Assembly: GCF_000657795.2 (NCBI RefSeq)
Contig: NZ_JHEP02000008.1
Coordinates: 1-64,000 of the forward strand
DNA: 64,000 bases
Direction: 5' to 3'
Source of the DNA: Bordetella pseudohinzii
GTDB lineage: Bacteria; Pseudomonadota; Gammaproteobacteria; Burkholderiales; Burkholderiaceae_B
Both the position numbers and the translations under genes were made by a program. The notes under the pieces are model-generated. The model made no database searches. It saw nothing but the letters and a program-made list of their open reading frames with translations, and was not told where the DNA came from. Of the stretch, positions 17,094-26,562 are shown piece after piece. Position 1 is the stretch's first letter, and each line of letters starts with the position of its first letter.

Positions 17094-17975
17094 ATGGCGC
17101 GCATTGGATTCATCGGTCTGGGCGCCATGGGCCTGCCCATGGCGTGCAATCTGGTCAAGCGCGGCCACGAGGTGCTGGGCTTCGATTCGGCCGCGCGGCC
17201 GACCTTCACCGCCTCGGGCGGGCGCATGGCCGGTTCGGTGCGCGAGGTCGTCGATCATGCCGACACCCTCTTCACCATGCTGCCCAACGGTCCCATTGTG
17301 CTGGATGTCGTGGCCAGCCAGATCCTGCCGCATAGCCGTCCCGGGCAGCTGCTGGTGGACTGCTCGACCATCGGCGTGCCCAGCGCGCGCCAACTGCATG
17401 CCCTGGCCGCCGAGCGCGGCCTGGGCGTGCTGGATGCGCCGGTGACCGGCGGCGTGGGCGGCGCGCAGGCGGCGACCCTGACCATCATGGTCGGCGGCGA
17501 CGAGGCGGCCTTCGGCGCGGCGCGCGAACTGCTTTCGGCGATGGGATCCAAGCTGGTGTATGCCGGCGGGGCGGGCAATGGCCAGGCCGTGAAGATATGC
17601 AACAACATGGCCGCCGGCATCATCAAGATCGCCATCAGCGAGGCTTTTGTGCTGGCGCGTCAGCTTGGCGTGGATGAGCGCGTGTTCTTCGAGGTGGCCG
17701 CGGCCGGCAGCGCCCAGGCCTTCGCCTTGACCCGTACCTGCCCCGTGCCCGGGCTGGTGGAGAGTTCGCCCAGCAGCCGCGGCTACCAAAACGGTTTTGC
17801 CACGAGTTTGATGCTCAAGGACATGGTGTTGGCGCAGGAGGCGGCCATGGCCAGCGGGGCGGCGACCGTGCTGGGCGGCGCGGCCACGCATCTATACCAG
17901 CTGTGCGCCAATGCCGGCCTGGGTGAGCAAGACAACGGGATTGTTTATCAGTACTTGTCAGGACAGTCGGCTTGA
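17094..17975 (+). CDS. 3-hydroxyisobutyrate dehydrogenase-family oxidoreductase
   Basis: A 293-residue NAD(P)-dependent beta-hydroxyacid dehydrogenase. It has the N-terminal Rossmann motif GLGAMG in RIGFIGLGAMGLPMACNL, the substrate motif DAPVTGGVGGA, and the catalytic lysine in GNGQAVKICNNM, followed by the all-helical C-terminal domain. The start at 17094 is one base after the preceding stop; the open frame further upstream is a shadow. Members reduce tartronate semialdehyde or oxidise 3-hydroxyisobutyrate, 2-(hydroxymethyl)glutarate and similar acids; which one is not readable. It probably works with the CMD-like enzyme on the acid taken up by the next gene's receptor. Confidence 0.9.
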   Translation: MARIGFIGLGAMGLPMACNLVKRGHEVLGFDSAARPTFTASGGRMAGSVREVVDHADTLFTMLPNGPIVLDVVASQILPHSRPGQLLVDCSTIGVPSARQLHALAAERGLGVLDAPVTGGVGGAQAATLTIMVGGDEAAFGAARELLSAMGSKLVYAGGAGNGQAVKICNNMAAGIIKIAISEAFVLARQLGVDERVFFEVAAAGSAQAFALTRTCPVPGLVESSPSSRGYQNGFATSLMLKDMVLAQEAAMASGAATVLGGAATHLYQLCANAGLGEQDNGIVYQYLSGQSA

Positions 17976-17994
17976 GACCGGCGGAGGAGACATC

Positions 17995-18963
17995 ATGAAC
18001 TACATCAAGAATACGCTGGCCGCGGCATCGCTGGCTCTGGGGATGAGCCCGGCATGGGCCGCCGATACGTATCCTGCCCGGCCGGTTTCCATCGTCGTCG
18101 GATTCGCCGCGGGAGGCAGTACCGACTTGCTGGCCCGCACACTGGCCAAGGAACTGTCGGAACAGTTCAAGCAGACTTTTATTGTCGAGAACAAACCGGG
18201 CGCCAATAGCAATGTCGCCAATACCTTCGTGGCGCGCGCGGCTCCCGACGGCTATACGCTGTTGATGGTGCCCTTCGGGCTGGCGGTCAACCCTTATCTG
18301 TACAAGGGCTTGAAGGTCAGCGTGGACAACTTCGCGCCTATCGCCTTGGTGGCGCAGGTGCCCAATATGCTGGTGGCCAACAAAAACCTGCCGGTCGACA
18401 ACCTGAAGGCCTTCGTCGATTATTCCAAGGCCCATCCCAAGGCGGTGTCGTATGGCTCGCCGGGCGTGGGATCTTCCTTGCATCTGGGCGGCGAGCTGTT
18501 CCGGCAGGCGACGGGCGCCGAGATGCTGCATGTGCCTTTCAACGGCAGCGGCCCGGCGCTGGTCGCGGTGCGCTCGGGCGAGGTGACATCGGCCTTCGAC
18601 AATCTGTCGACGGTGGCGCCCTTGGTGCGCAGCGGCGATCTGAAAGCCCTGGCCGTTACGAGCGAGCGCCGTTCCGAGGCCTTTCCGGACGTGCCCACCG
18701 TGGCGGAATCCGGCTATCCGCAGTACGAGATATCCTCTTACTTCGGTCTGGCGGCGCCCGCCGGCACGCCGTCCGCGGTGGTCGAGGCGCTGAACCGGGC
18801 CGTCATGAAGGCCGTGGCCGGCCCGGCCGTCCAGGCCCAGTTCAAGACGCTGGGCGCTTACGCGACGCCGAACACGCCAGCCGATTTCTCGGCGTTTCTG
18901 CACAAGGAAAGCGAGAAGTGGCGCAAGGTCATCGCCACCTCGGGCATAGACTTGACGCCCTGA
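17995..18963 (+). CDS. Bug-family (TctC-like) periplasmic solute receptor
   Basis: A 322-residue receptor. A signal peptide ends at AWA. The signature is DTYPARPVSIVVGFAAGGST, followed by VENKPGANSNVA and SYGSPGVGSSLHLGGELF. GGAGGAGA eight bases before the ATG at 17995 fixes the start. It closes the LysR-linked operon with the CMD-like protein and the dehydrogenase, so its ligand is probably the substrate of those enzymes. No membrane subunits are adjacent. Confidence 0.93.
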   Translation: MNYIKNTLAAASLALGMSPAWAADTYPARPVSIVVGFAAGGSTDLLARTLAKELSEQFKQTFIVENKPGANSNVANTFVARAAPDGYTLLMVPFGLAVNPYLYKGLKVSVDNFAPIALVAQVPNMLVANKNLPVDNLKAFVDYSKAHPKAVSYGSPGVGSSLHLGGELFRQATGAEMLHVPFNGSGPALVAVRSGEVTSAFDNLSTVAPLVRSGDLKALAVTSERRSEAFPDVPTVAESGYPQYEISSYFGLAAPAGTPSAVVEALNRAVMKAVAGPAVQAQFKTLGAYATPNTPADFSAFLHKESEKWRKVIATSGIDLTP

Positions 18964-19030
18964 GGCGGGCAGGCTTTGCGCGCTCGGGGACTGAGGCAGG
19001 CCCTGAGCGCCGACGCGCTATTTGGTCCGG

Positions 19031-20503
19031 TCATGCGAACTTCAGGTTCACGTTCTTGGTGTAAGTGAACTCAAGCAGTTCGGCGAAGCATTCTTCGCGC
19101 CCGATGCCGGATTGTTTGACGCCGCCGAAGGGCGCGCCCAGGAAGTGCTGGCTGGCATTGTTGATCCAGACATAGCCTGTCTGCATGCGCTGGGCGGCCC
19201 GGTGCGCGGTGTCGAGATCCCGGGTCCAGATGGAGCCCGTCAGACCGAAGTCCACGCCGTTGACCGCCTGAAAGAGGCGGTCTTCGTCCGACCACTTGAA
19301 GACCGACATGATGGGGCCGAAGACTTCTTCTCGCGCCAGCCGCATCGACGGCCGCATATCGGCAAAGACCGTGGGTTCGTAGAAGAACCCTTCCCGCAGG
19401 GCGGGATCATCAGGGCGTTTGCCGCCGCAAACGAGTCTTGCGCCGTCTTCCAGGCCCATCGCCACGTAGCGCTCGACTTTTTCCAGCTGGGCCTGGCTGA
19501 CGAGTGAGCCCATGGTCGTGGCGGGGTCTATCGGGATGCCGGGTTTATGGCGCTGGGGTAGTGTCCGCGCGACGCGCGCCAGGACTTCGTCATGGATGGA
19601 TTCGTGCAGAAAGACCCGGCTGGTCGAACCGCAGCTCTGGCCCGACCAAGTGAAGTTCATGCCGCCGATGATGCCATCGACCAGGCGTTCGCGGTCGGCG
19701 TCGGGATAGGCGATCAGGGCGTTTTTTCCGCCGAGTTCGAGCAGCACGGGTTTGAGGCTGTCCGCCGCGGTTCTCATCACGGCGCGGCCGGTGGGCACGC
19801 CGCCTATCAAGGTGACTTTGCGCACCAGGGGGTGCCGGGCCAGGGCGTCGCCGCATTCGGCCGTGCCGCACAGGAAGTTGACCACGCCGGGCGGAAACAG
19901 CGGGCCGACCAGTTCCGCCAGCCTCAGGACGGACAGCGGCGCCTGGTCTGGCGCCTTGATGATGACGGTATTGCCCGCGGCCAGCGGCGCCGCCAGGCGC
20001 GCCGCCGCGAACATCAAGGGATGGTTGTAGGCGACGATGCGCGCGATCACGCCCAGCGGCTGCACGCTCGTGTAGTTGAGATTGCCCGGACCCATGGGGA
20101 TGGTCTCGCCCTTGATCTCGCTGGCGAGGCCGGCGAAATAGTCGAGGCAATCGGCGGCGAAGGCGGCGTCGTGCGCCAGCGCCGATACCGGGTTGCCATT
20201 GTTGAGCGAGTCCAGCTGGGCCAGCGGCATGGCGTGTTCGCGCAGGACGGACGCTGCTTTGCGCAGATAGCCGGCGCGCTCCCTGGGCGGCAGGGCGGAC
20301 CAGGCCGCAAAGGCCCCGTCCGCGGCCTGGACCGCGGCGTGCACGTCGGCCGCGTCGGCCAGCGGCGCGGCCATGATGACTTCGTTGTAGCAAGGATTGA
20401 TCGTGTCGGCGTAGCCGCCGGCCAGCGGGGCATGCCATTGGCCGCCGTAAAAGAGTTGGGCGTGGCTGGGCAGAATGCCGTGGGGGATGTCTTGGGTGCG
20501 CAT
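19031..20503 (-). CDS. NAD(P)-dependent aldehyde dehydrogenase
   Basis: A 490-residue ALDH. Cofactor and active-site motifs are in place: YNHPLMFAAARLAAPLAAG (oxyanion Asn region), KAPDQAPLSVL, the general base Glu in LLELGGKNALI, and the nucleophile Cys in WSGQSCGSTSR. Length is standard. The ATG at 20503 has AGGAAACACC upstream. It lies 34 bp after a ThDP-dependent decarboxylase-like gene on the same strand, which suggests oxidation of the aldehyde released by that enzyme, as in the mandelate pathway (benzoylformate to benzaldehyde to benzoate). The actual substrate is not shown by the sequence. Confidence 0.92.
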   Translation of the reverse strand: MRTQDIPHGILPSHAQLFYGGQWHAPLAGGYADTINPCYNEVIMAAPLADAADVHAAVQAADGAFAAWSALPPRERAGYLRKAASVLREHAMPLAQLDSLNNGNPVSALAHDAAFAADCLDYFAGLASEIKGETIPMGPGNLNYTSVQPLGVIARIVAYNHPLMFAAARLAAPLAAGNTVIIKAPDQAPLSVLRLAELVGPLFPPGVVNFLCGTAECGDALARHPLVRKVTLIGGVPTGRAVMRTAADSLKPVLLELGGKNALIAYPDADRERLVDGIIGGMNFTWSGQSCGSTSRVFLHESIHDEVLARVARTLPQRHKPGIPIDPATTMGSLVSQAQLEKVERYVAMGLEDGARLVCGGKRPDDPALREGFFYEPTVFADMRPSMRLAREEVFGPIMSVFKWSDEDRLFQAVNGVDFGLTGSIWTRDLDTAHRAAQRMQTGYVWINNASQHFLGAPFGGVKQSGIGREECFAELLEFTYTKNVNLKFA

Positions 20504-20537
20504 GGTGTTTCCTGTGTCGGGAAAGAGGGCCCGTCGG

Positions 20538-22322
20538 CTAGCTGTCAGAGCGGGTCAGGCCGGCGGTCATCGCGGGGCTGTAGCCGGTCTGTACGATGAC
20601 GTCCAGCACGATGGCCTGGCCGTTCTTGACCGCGTCGATGGCCGCCGGCAAGGCGCGCGAGAGTTCATCCAGGCTGTCGATGGGGCCTATGCCCGTCAGT
20701 CCCTGGGCGCGCGCCATGGCGGCCAAGTCCGGTTCCGGGTTGGCGATGCGTTGGCCTATCCAACGGTTTTCGACCGGACGATTGCGCTGCCGCGCCATGC
20801 GCTCCTGGTGCACTTCGTCATTGAAGAAGGAGCGGTTGTTGCAGACGATCATCAGCAGCGGGATTCCGGCATTGGCCGCGGTCCACAGGGCGTTGACGCC
20901 CATCAGATAGTCGCCGTCGCCAATGACGGCCACGGGCAGCCGGTCGGATCCCTTGAGCGCGAGCGCCGAGCCGATCGCCATGCCGGGGCCCGATCCGATC
21001 CCGCCGCCGCCGTCGTAACCCAGAAAATCCAGCGGATGCCGGAAATCCCACATCTCGCCGCTCCAGCTCAGGGGCAGGCGCATGAGGCAGGTTTTCTGGC
21101 CGCCGATGGCATGGCGCAGCGCGGCGGCCACGGTGGCGACGGTCAGCGTCTCCTGGGCAAGGCCATTGGCGGCGGCCTGGGGCGCGCGGGCGGGGGGGCG
21201 GGCGGCGCGGGCACGCACGCGCGGGTTGAGCAGTTCAACCGCGGCTTCGGGTTCGCTCAGCAGGAATACATCCACCGGGGGCAGGCCCTGGTGATCCATG
21301 CTCCAGCCATTGTGGCTGTAGTGGTCGACGGATACCTGGATGATCTTGCTGGCTATCGCTTCGTCTTCCCAAGCCTGCTTGAGGGTGCCGGCCAGGTCCA
21401 GCCAGTCGAGGCTTAGCACCACGTCGGCGTCGCGCAGCACTTCCCTGGCGCGGGCGCTCAGAAAATGACCGGCGGGCGCGGCATGCAGACGGTGGTCGGT
21501 GGGAAAGGCGCAGCCGACTTTCAGATCGGTCAGGACTTCGGCATTCAGGGTTTCCGCCAGCTGGATGCGCTGTTGCCAGCCCCTCTCATCCCGGCTGACG
21601 CGCCCGGCGAGGATGACGGGTCGCCGCGCGCCGGACAGCAGCGCCGCCGCCTGCGCGATCACCTCATCCGAGGGCCGCGCCGGCGGCGGAGGCAAGTAGC
21701 GCGAAGGATCCAGCCGGGCGGGCTGCTGGGCGAGCCGGGACTCTTGCAGCGCGGCGTCGAAGCACACATAGACCGGGCCTTGCGGCGCGGTGGAGGCGAT
21801 CTGCCGCGCGCGCAGAATGGCTTCCTGCGCCGCGCCGATGGATGCCGGCTGCGCATCCCATTTGATGAAGTGGCGCACCAGGGCCGCCTGGTCCTGCGCG
21901 GTATGAATCCAGTCTATCCAAGGACGGCGCTTGGCCGCGTCCACCGGCCCGGTGGCGCCGAAGACCAGCACGGGAACGCGATCCACCCAGGCGTCGAAGA
22001 TCGCCATCGAGCCATGCATGAGTCCAACATTGCTGTGCAGGATGGCCGCCAGCGGCTTGCCATGGACTTTGGCATAGCCGTGCGCGATCGCCACGGCATG
22101 TTCTTCGTGCAGCACCACGATCATCTGCGGCCGCTCATTGCCCAGGTGATTGACGATGCTGTCGTGCAGCCCACGGAAGCTGGCCCCGGGATTGAGCAGG
22201 ACATAGGGGATATCCAGTCCGCGCAGGATGTCGGCGATCGCATCGCTGCACCAGATGGTCGAGTCGGGCGAACTGGGTTGCGGGATGTCGCGGCGCACCG
22301 CGGCGTTGGAAAGTGCGGTCAT
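20538..22322 (-). CDS. Thiamine-diphosphate-dependent decarboxylase/acetolactate synthase-like enzyme
   Basis: A 594-residue ThDP enzyme. The N-terminal Pyr domain has the catalytic Glu in VVLHEEHAVAIAHGYAK (about residues 69-85), and the C-terminal PP domain has the cofactor motif GDGDYLMG ... MIVCNN. Candidates are a benzoylformate-decarboxylase-like 2-oxoacid decarboxylase or a catabolic acetolactate-synthase-like lyase. The frame is open from 22367; I take the ATG at 22322 (MTALSNAAV) with GGAG upstream. Flanking genes for an aldehyde dehydrogenase and a Bug receptor on the same strand favour decarboxylation of an imported 2-oxoacid followed by aldehyde oxidation. Confidence 0.85.
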   Translation of the reverse strand: MTALSNAAVRRDIPQPSSPDSTIWCSDAIADILRGLDIPYVLLNPGASFRGLHDSIVNHLGNERPQMIVVLHEEHAVAIAHGYAKVHGKPLAAILHSNVGLMHGSMAIFDAWVDRVPVLVFGATGPVDAAKRRPWIDWIHTAQDQAALVRHFIKWDAQPASIGAAQEAILRARQIASTAPQGPVYVCFDAALQESRLAQQPARLDPSRYLPPPPARPSDEVIAQAAALLSGARRPVILAGRVSRDERGWQQRIQLAETLNAEVLTDLKVGCAFPTDHRLHAAPAGHFLSARAREVLRDADVVLSLDWLDLAGTLKQAWEDEAIASKIIQVSVDHYSHNGWSMDHQGLPPVDVFLLSEPEAAVELLNPRVRARAARPPARAPQAAANGLAQETLTVATVAAALRHAIGGQKTCLMRLPLSWSGEMWDFRHPLDFLGYDGGGGIGSGPGMAIGSALALKGSDRLPVAVIGDGDYLMGVNALWTAANAGIPLLMIVCNNRSFFNDEVHQERMARQRNRPVENRWIGQRIANPEPDLAAMARAQGLTGIGPIDSLDELSRALPAAIDAVKNGQAIVLDVIVQTGYSPAMTAGLTRSDS

Positions 22323-22388
22323 GAAGGCTCCGGCAAGGGGGTATGGAAAACGGGGCCCGGCCGGCATGGCGGCGCGGGCCGGCGCCGA

Positions 22389-23369
22389 TCAATCGGGGCG
22401 GATGTGAGCGGTCTTGATCACTTCGGCCCAGCGCTTTTGATCCTCGGCGATGAGTGTGTTGAAGGCGGCGGCGGTGCTGCTTTCGGGCAAGATGCCTTGC
22501 TCGGCCAGTTTTTCCCTGACATCGGGCAAGTCCAGGGCCCGCCGCAGTTCGGCGTTCAGCGCCGCGATGATCGGCGCGGGTGTCTGGGACGGGGCGATCA
22601 TGCCTATCCAGATATCGCTTTCGAAGCCCGGCACGGTTTCGGCGATGGCCGGCAGTTCGGGCAGCAGCGCCAGGCGCGACGTGCCGGTCGATCCCAGGGC
22701 CCGCAGCTTGCCGCTGCGGATATGCGGCAGGGCGGAATTCAGGGGGCAGAAAAAGAGATCGACATTGCCCGAGAGCACATCGACCAGCGCCGGCGCACTC
22801 CCCTTGTAGGGCACGTGGACCAGCTTGACGCCGGTCATCGACTTGAAGACTTCGGCGGCCATGTGTTGCGGACTTCCGGCGCCCGCCGATGCGTAGGTGA
22901 GCGCATCGGGGTTGGCTTTTGCCAAGGCGATGAGTTCGGCGACCGAAGAGACCTGGATTTTCGGGGCGACCACCAGCACCATGGGCACCCGCCCCAGCAG
23001 CGTCACGCCTTGCACATCCTTGATGACGTCGAAGGGCAGCTTGGGGTAGAGCACGGGATTTACCGCCACGGTCTGGTTGGGGGCGATCGCGATGGTGTAG
23101 CCATCGGGCTCGGATCTCGCCAGATAGTCGGTGGCGATATTGCCCGCCGCGCCCGGTTTGTTCTCCACGATGACGGGCTGCCCGAAAGTTTCCGACATCT
23201 TCTGGGCGAGTATGCGCGCCAGCACATCGTTCGAGCCTCCGGGCGGCAGGGGGACGATGATGCGTATCGGCTTGGCCGGATAGGCCTGGGCGCGCGCCGG
23301 CGTGGACAGCGCCGAGGCCAGCGCGGCGGAAAGCAGGGTTGCAACGAAAGTGCGGCGGCCGTCTTGCAT
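22389..23369 (-). CDS. Bug-family (TctC-like) periplasmic solute receptor
   Basis: A 326-residue receptor with signal peptide (cleaved near ARAQA) and the family start AYPAKPIRIIVPLPPGGSND. VENKPGAAGNIATDYLARSE and YASAGAGSPQHMAAEVF follow. GGGAGACAAGC precedes the ATG at 23369. It is the first gene of the group that continues into the ThDP enzyme and aldehyde dehydrogenase (67-bp gap). It probably binds the carboxylate those enzymes use. No TctAB partner is in view. Confidence 0.93.
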   Translation of the reverse strand: MQDGRRTFVATLLSAALASALSTPARAQAYPAKPIRIIVPLPPGGSNDVLARILAQKMSETFGQPVIVENKPGAAGNIATDYLARSEPDGYTIAIAPNQTVAVNPVLYPKLPFDVIKDVQGVTLLGRVPMVLVVAPKIQVSSVAELIALAKANPDALTYASAGAGSPQHMAAEVFKSMTGVKLVHVPYKGSAPALVDVLSGNVDLFFCPLNSALPHIRSGKLRALGSTGTSRLALLPELPAIAETVPGFESDIWIGMIAPSQTPAPIIAALNAELRRALDLPDVREKLAEQGILPESSTAAAFNTLIAEDQKRWAEVIKTAHIRPD

Positions 23370-23491
23370 GCTTGTCTCCCTTGGATTGTCGTTGTCAGCG
23401 CATCCTAGGGAGATATGACGGGTGCTTCAATCTTGAACATTGAATCAACCTGAACCGGCGGCCTATCCTGCCGGCGGGCCCGCGGCGTCCC

Positions 23492-24799
23492 TCAGCGAGC
23501 CGGCCCGCCGGCGACGAATTTCGCGCGTGGACGCAAAAGCATGCTGGTCGCGCGCTGTTCCTGCACATGGGCGATCCAGCCGGCGATGCGCGCGAGCGCG
23601 AACAGGGCCGGGGCGGCCTGTGGCGCGAGCCGCAGCGCGCGCGTCACCACGACGACGGCGAGTTCCTGCCTGGGCCGCAGGCCGGTGATGCGCTGCACCT
23701 CGTCAAGAAAGCGAAAAATCGCCCGCAGCTCGCGCGTGAGCGTCGCGCGCCTGCGTATCATGTCCAGAAGCAGCGCCGCGCGGGGGTCGCCGGCCGGGTA
23801 GAGCGGATGGTGAAAGCCCGGGATGGCATGGCCTTGCTCCAGCAGCTGGCAGGCGCGCCGCACCAGGGTCAGGCGCCTGGCGCCCTTGCCGATGAGTTTC
23901 TCGACCCGACCATACATTCTGCCGAGCTCTACGCCCGAGGTCGCGCACAGCGCCGACGCCAGGCAGCTTTGCAAGGAGCCGCCCGCCGAGGCCACCACGC
24001 GGGCGCTCAGCGTCCCCGGGGGCAATTCGTGGTCGGCCAGGAGTATCAGTAGCGCGCGCAAGGTCTCGGTGTTTTCGGCCGTGGCGCTCATGCCCAAGGA
24101 GGCAGTCAGCGCCTGCAGCAGGGTTTCGCGCGCCTGCATGGGGCGGTAGGCGCGTCCAGGCCCGATAAAACCGCAGAAAGCCACCATGGCCTGCATGATT
24201 TCGCGTCCCGCGGCCAGCGTGCCGCCGCGGGCGAGCCGCTGTTCCGTCGAACCATGATCGATGCCCAGCAGGAGCGTCGCCATGGCGAAGACTTCCAGTA
24301 TGTTGTCGGCCGGGGCGGAGGCCGCCAGCGAGCGCGCCAGGGTGAGGAGCCCTGGCGCGGGCTGGCGCACTCGCCAGCGCGGCGCTTGGGCGGGCAGCCT
24401 GCCGGTCCAGAGCAGTTCCGACACCGCTTCCACCGAGGTTCCGGCCCTGACCAGCTCGGCGGCCGGATGGCCCCGGTAGGCGGGGCCCCGCGCGGTGATC
24501 TCGGTGATGGAGGTGGGCAGGATGGGCTGTCCCCAATCCATGGCGGCGGCGGCCACGGCGCCATGCCCCGCCCGGGCCTCGGAGCGCTTCCTGAGGCGCT
24601 CCACATCCCCGCTGTGATAGCGCTTGGCCTTTTTCCCTGGCTGGGCGACGCTGCGTATCCAGCCGCGGCTGACATAGGCATAGAGCGTCTGCGCGCGCAC
24701 CTTCAGCAGCTGCATGGCCGTGGCGGCGTCGATATAGTCGCTGTGCGAACCCGGGGGAGGGGCGTCGCGGGCGGTGTTTTCCGGTTCGGGTATCAGCAC
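23492..24799 (-). CDS. Citrate synthase-like protein with N-terminal HTH domain
   Basis: A 435-residue protein. Residues about 22-70 are a MerR-type HTH (YIDAATAMQLLKVRAQTLYA, then KRYHSGDVERLRKR). The rest is a citrate-synthase fold: LLADHELPPGTLSARVVAS holds the first catalytic His, and FHHPLYPAGDPRA the second. Where the third catalytic residue, Asp, is expected (NVDF in related enzymes) the sequence reads RQELAVVVV, so Asp appears to be Glu. GTG at 24799 is the best start. It may be a CoA-ester condensing enzyme, a CoA-binding regulator, or both. It lies upstream of the Bug/ThDP/ALDH genes on the same strand. Confidence 0.83.
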   Translation of the reverse strand: MLIPEPENTARDAPPPGSHSDYIDAATAMQLLKVRAQTLYAYVSRGWIRSVAQPGKKAKRYHSGDVERLRKRSEARAGHGAVAAAAMDWGQPILPTSITEITARGPAYRGHPAAELVRAGTSVEAVSELLWTGRLPAQAPRWRVRQPAPGLLTLARSLAASAPADNILEVFAMATLLLGIDHGSTEQRLARGGTLAAGREIMQAMVAFCGFIGPGRAYRPMQARETLLQALTASLGMSATAENTETLRALLILLADHELPPGTLSARVVASAGGSLQSCLASALCATSGVELGRMYGRVEKLIGKGARRLTLVRRACQLLEQGHAIPGFHHPLYPAGDPRAALLLDMIRRRATLTRELRAIFRFLDEVQRITGLRPRQELAVVVVTRALRLAPQAAPALFALARIAGWIAHVQEQRATSMLLRPRAKFVAGGPAR

Positions 24800-25050
24800 G
24801 CTCGATGGCGGTCCGGTGGGGCCCGCATGTCCGCGTCCACGGGCTAGTCAAGCGTGCATTATCGGAAGCCTGCCGCGGGTTTGCCAATAAAGAATGCGTA
24901 TCGGATATATGGTTTTTCGTATGCCGTCCGGCATTGATGGACAGGCGGGCGCCCCCTGGGCGCCGCCGCCATCTCCTTGTCCCCGGCGCGTGGCGGCCAT
25001 CGCATCCCGGGCCAGGCGGCCGGGATGAACAAGCAATTCAGACGCCACGG

Positions 25051-26562
25051 CTAGGCGGCGCGCAGCGCCTTCTTGTCGACTTTGTTGGCGCCGGTATAGG
25101 GCAAGGCGTCGAGGATGCAGATGACCGCGGGTACCTTGTAACGCGCCAAGTTGGACTGGCAGTGCGCGATCAGGCCGGCTTCGTCGACCGCCGCGCCCGG
25201 CCGCAGGACCACAAAGGCGCGGATGACTTCGCCGCGGTAACTGTCCGGCCACCCCACCGCCGCCGCTTCGGCCACGTCCGGGTGCAGGAATAGCACCTCA
25301 TCGACCTCGCGCGGGTAGATGTTGTAGCCGCCCGAGATCACCAGGTCTTTCTTGCGGTCGCGGATGTATAAAAAACCGTCTTGCGCGAACTCGCCGATGT
25401 CGCCTGTGTATAGCCAGCCGTCCCGCAGCGCTTCGGCGGTGGCGTCCGGCCTCTCCAGGTAGCCCTGCATGATCTGCGGTCCGCGCGCGCGGATTTCACC
25501 GCGCTGGCCGGGCGGCAGCACCGTCGTGCCCGACGCCAGATCGACCACCTGCACCTCGGTCCCCGCGACCGGCATCCCCACGGAGCCGTGCCGGGTTCCC
25601 GCCGGGCCGTTGTAGGTGAGGATGGGGCCCGCTTCGGTCTGACCATAGCCTTCGTATATCGGCGCGCCCACCGCGGCCTCCCAGCGCCGATGCACTTCTT
25701 CGGCCAGGGGCGCGGAGCCGGAATAGCAGGCGCGCAGGCTGGACCAGTCGGTGTGCGCGAAGCGCGCATGGCCCAGCAGGCCGGTGTAGATGGTGGGGCT
25801 CCCGGGAAACAAGGTGATGCGTTCGCGTTCAATGGCATCGAAGACATCGTCGGGCCGGTAGCGCGGCAGCAGCACCAGCGTCGCGGCCGCGCTGACGGCC
25901 AGGAACAGACCCATGGCCATGCCATAGGAATGGAATAGCGGCATGGCGCAAAGCACGCTGTCGGCGCCATAGCGGGTGGGCAAGACCAGCTCCCTTTGCC
26001 GCACATTGGTGGCGATGGCGTCGCGCCCGAGGATGACGCCCTTGGGCTGTCCGGTCGTGCCGCCGGTGTACTGCAATAAGGCCGGCGCCTGGGCCTCGGC
26101 GTCGTCCATGGGGGTGTCCGGCCCGCCTGGCCCGGCTTCCATCCAGGAGCGCGCCTCCTGCTCCATGACCAGCCGTATGCCCAGCGCCGTCGCCAGTGGG
26201 GCGGCCACGGCGGCGGATGCATCATCGGCGACCAGCAGCGCGGGCCGCGCGTCACGCAGGATGAATTCCAGTTCGCGCGCGGTGTAGAGCGGATTGAGCG
26301 GAACATGCTGCTTGCCGGCGCATTGCAGCGCCAGCGTCATCACGCAAGCCAGGTCGGAGTTGCCCAGCAACGTGGCCACCCGGTCGTTCAGGCGCGTGGC
26401 CTCGCGCAGGCGGCTGGCCGTGGCCCGGATCTGCCGCGCATAACGCTGGTAGCCGATACGATGCGTGCCGCAGACCAGGGCAGCGCGTTCGGGATAGTCG
26501 CGGGCCGCGCGCGCCAGCAGCGCGGGAATGCGCGGCGGCTTGTCCAGGCTGGCGCCGCTCAT
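25051..26562 (-). CDS. AMP-dependent acyl-CoA ligase
   Basis: A 503-residue ANL-superfamily ligase. It has the P-loop YTGGTTGQPKGV, the motif YEGYGQTEAG, the hinge region LYTGDIGEFAQDGFLYIRDR, and the C-terminal lysine in NKVDKKALR. The start at 26562 is fixed by an ATGA overlap with the thiolase stop. It activates a carboxylic acid to its CoA thioester. With the upstream thiolase and a branched-chain-type periplasmic receptor it forms an uptake-and-activation operon. Substrate length or aromaticity cannot be judged. Confidence 0.91.
   Translation of the reverse strand: MSGASLDKPPRIPALLARAARDYPERAALVCGTHRIGYQRYARQIRATASRLREATRLNDRVATLLGNSDLACVMTLALQCAGKQHVPLNPLYTARELEFILRDARPALLVADDASAAVAAPLATALGIRLVMEQEARSWMEAGPGGPDTPMDDAEAQAPALLQYTGGTTGQPKGVILGRDAIATNVRQRELVLPTRYGADSVLCAMPLFHSYGMAMGLFLAVSAAATLVLLPRYRPDDVFDAIERERITLFPGSPTIYTGLLGHARFAHTDWSSLRACYSGSAPLAEEVHRRWEAAVGAPIYEGYGQTEAGPILTYNGPAGTRHGSVGMPVAGTEVQVVDLASGTTVLPPGQRGEIRARGPQIMQGYLERPDATAEALRDGWLYTGDIGEFAQDGFLYIRDRKKDLVISGGYNIYPREVDEVLFLHPDVAEAAAVGWPDSYRGEVIRAFVVLRPGAAVDEAGLIAHCQSNLARYKVPAVICILDALPYTGANKVDKKALRAA

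Noticed and set aside
21465-23408. 647-codon plus-strand frame
   Set aside because: It runs antisense through both the ThDP enzyme and the Bug receptor genes, with Gly/Arg/Gln-rich low-information sequence.
24948-24964. Hairpin GGCGCCC-CCT-GGGCGCC between ligase and citrate-synthase-like genes
   Set aside because: GC-rich stem without T-run; in this base composition such stems are expected by chance.
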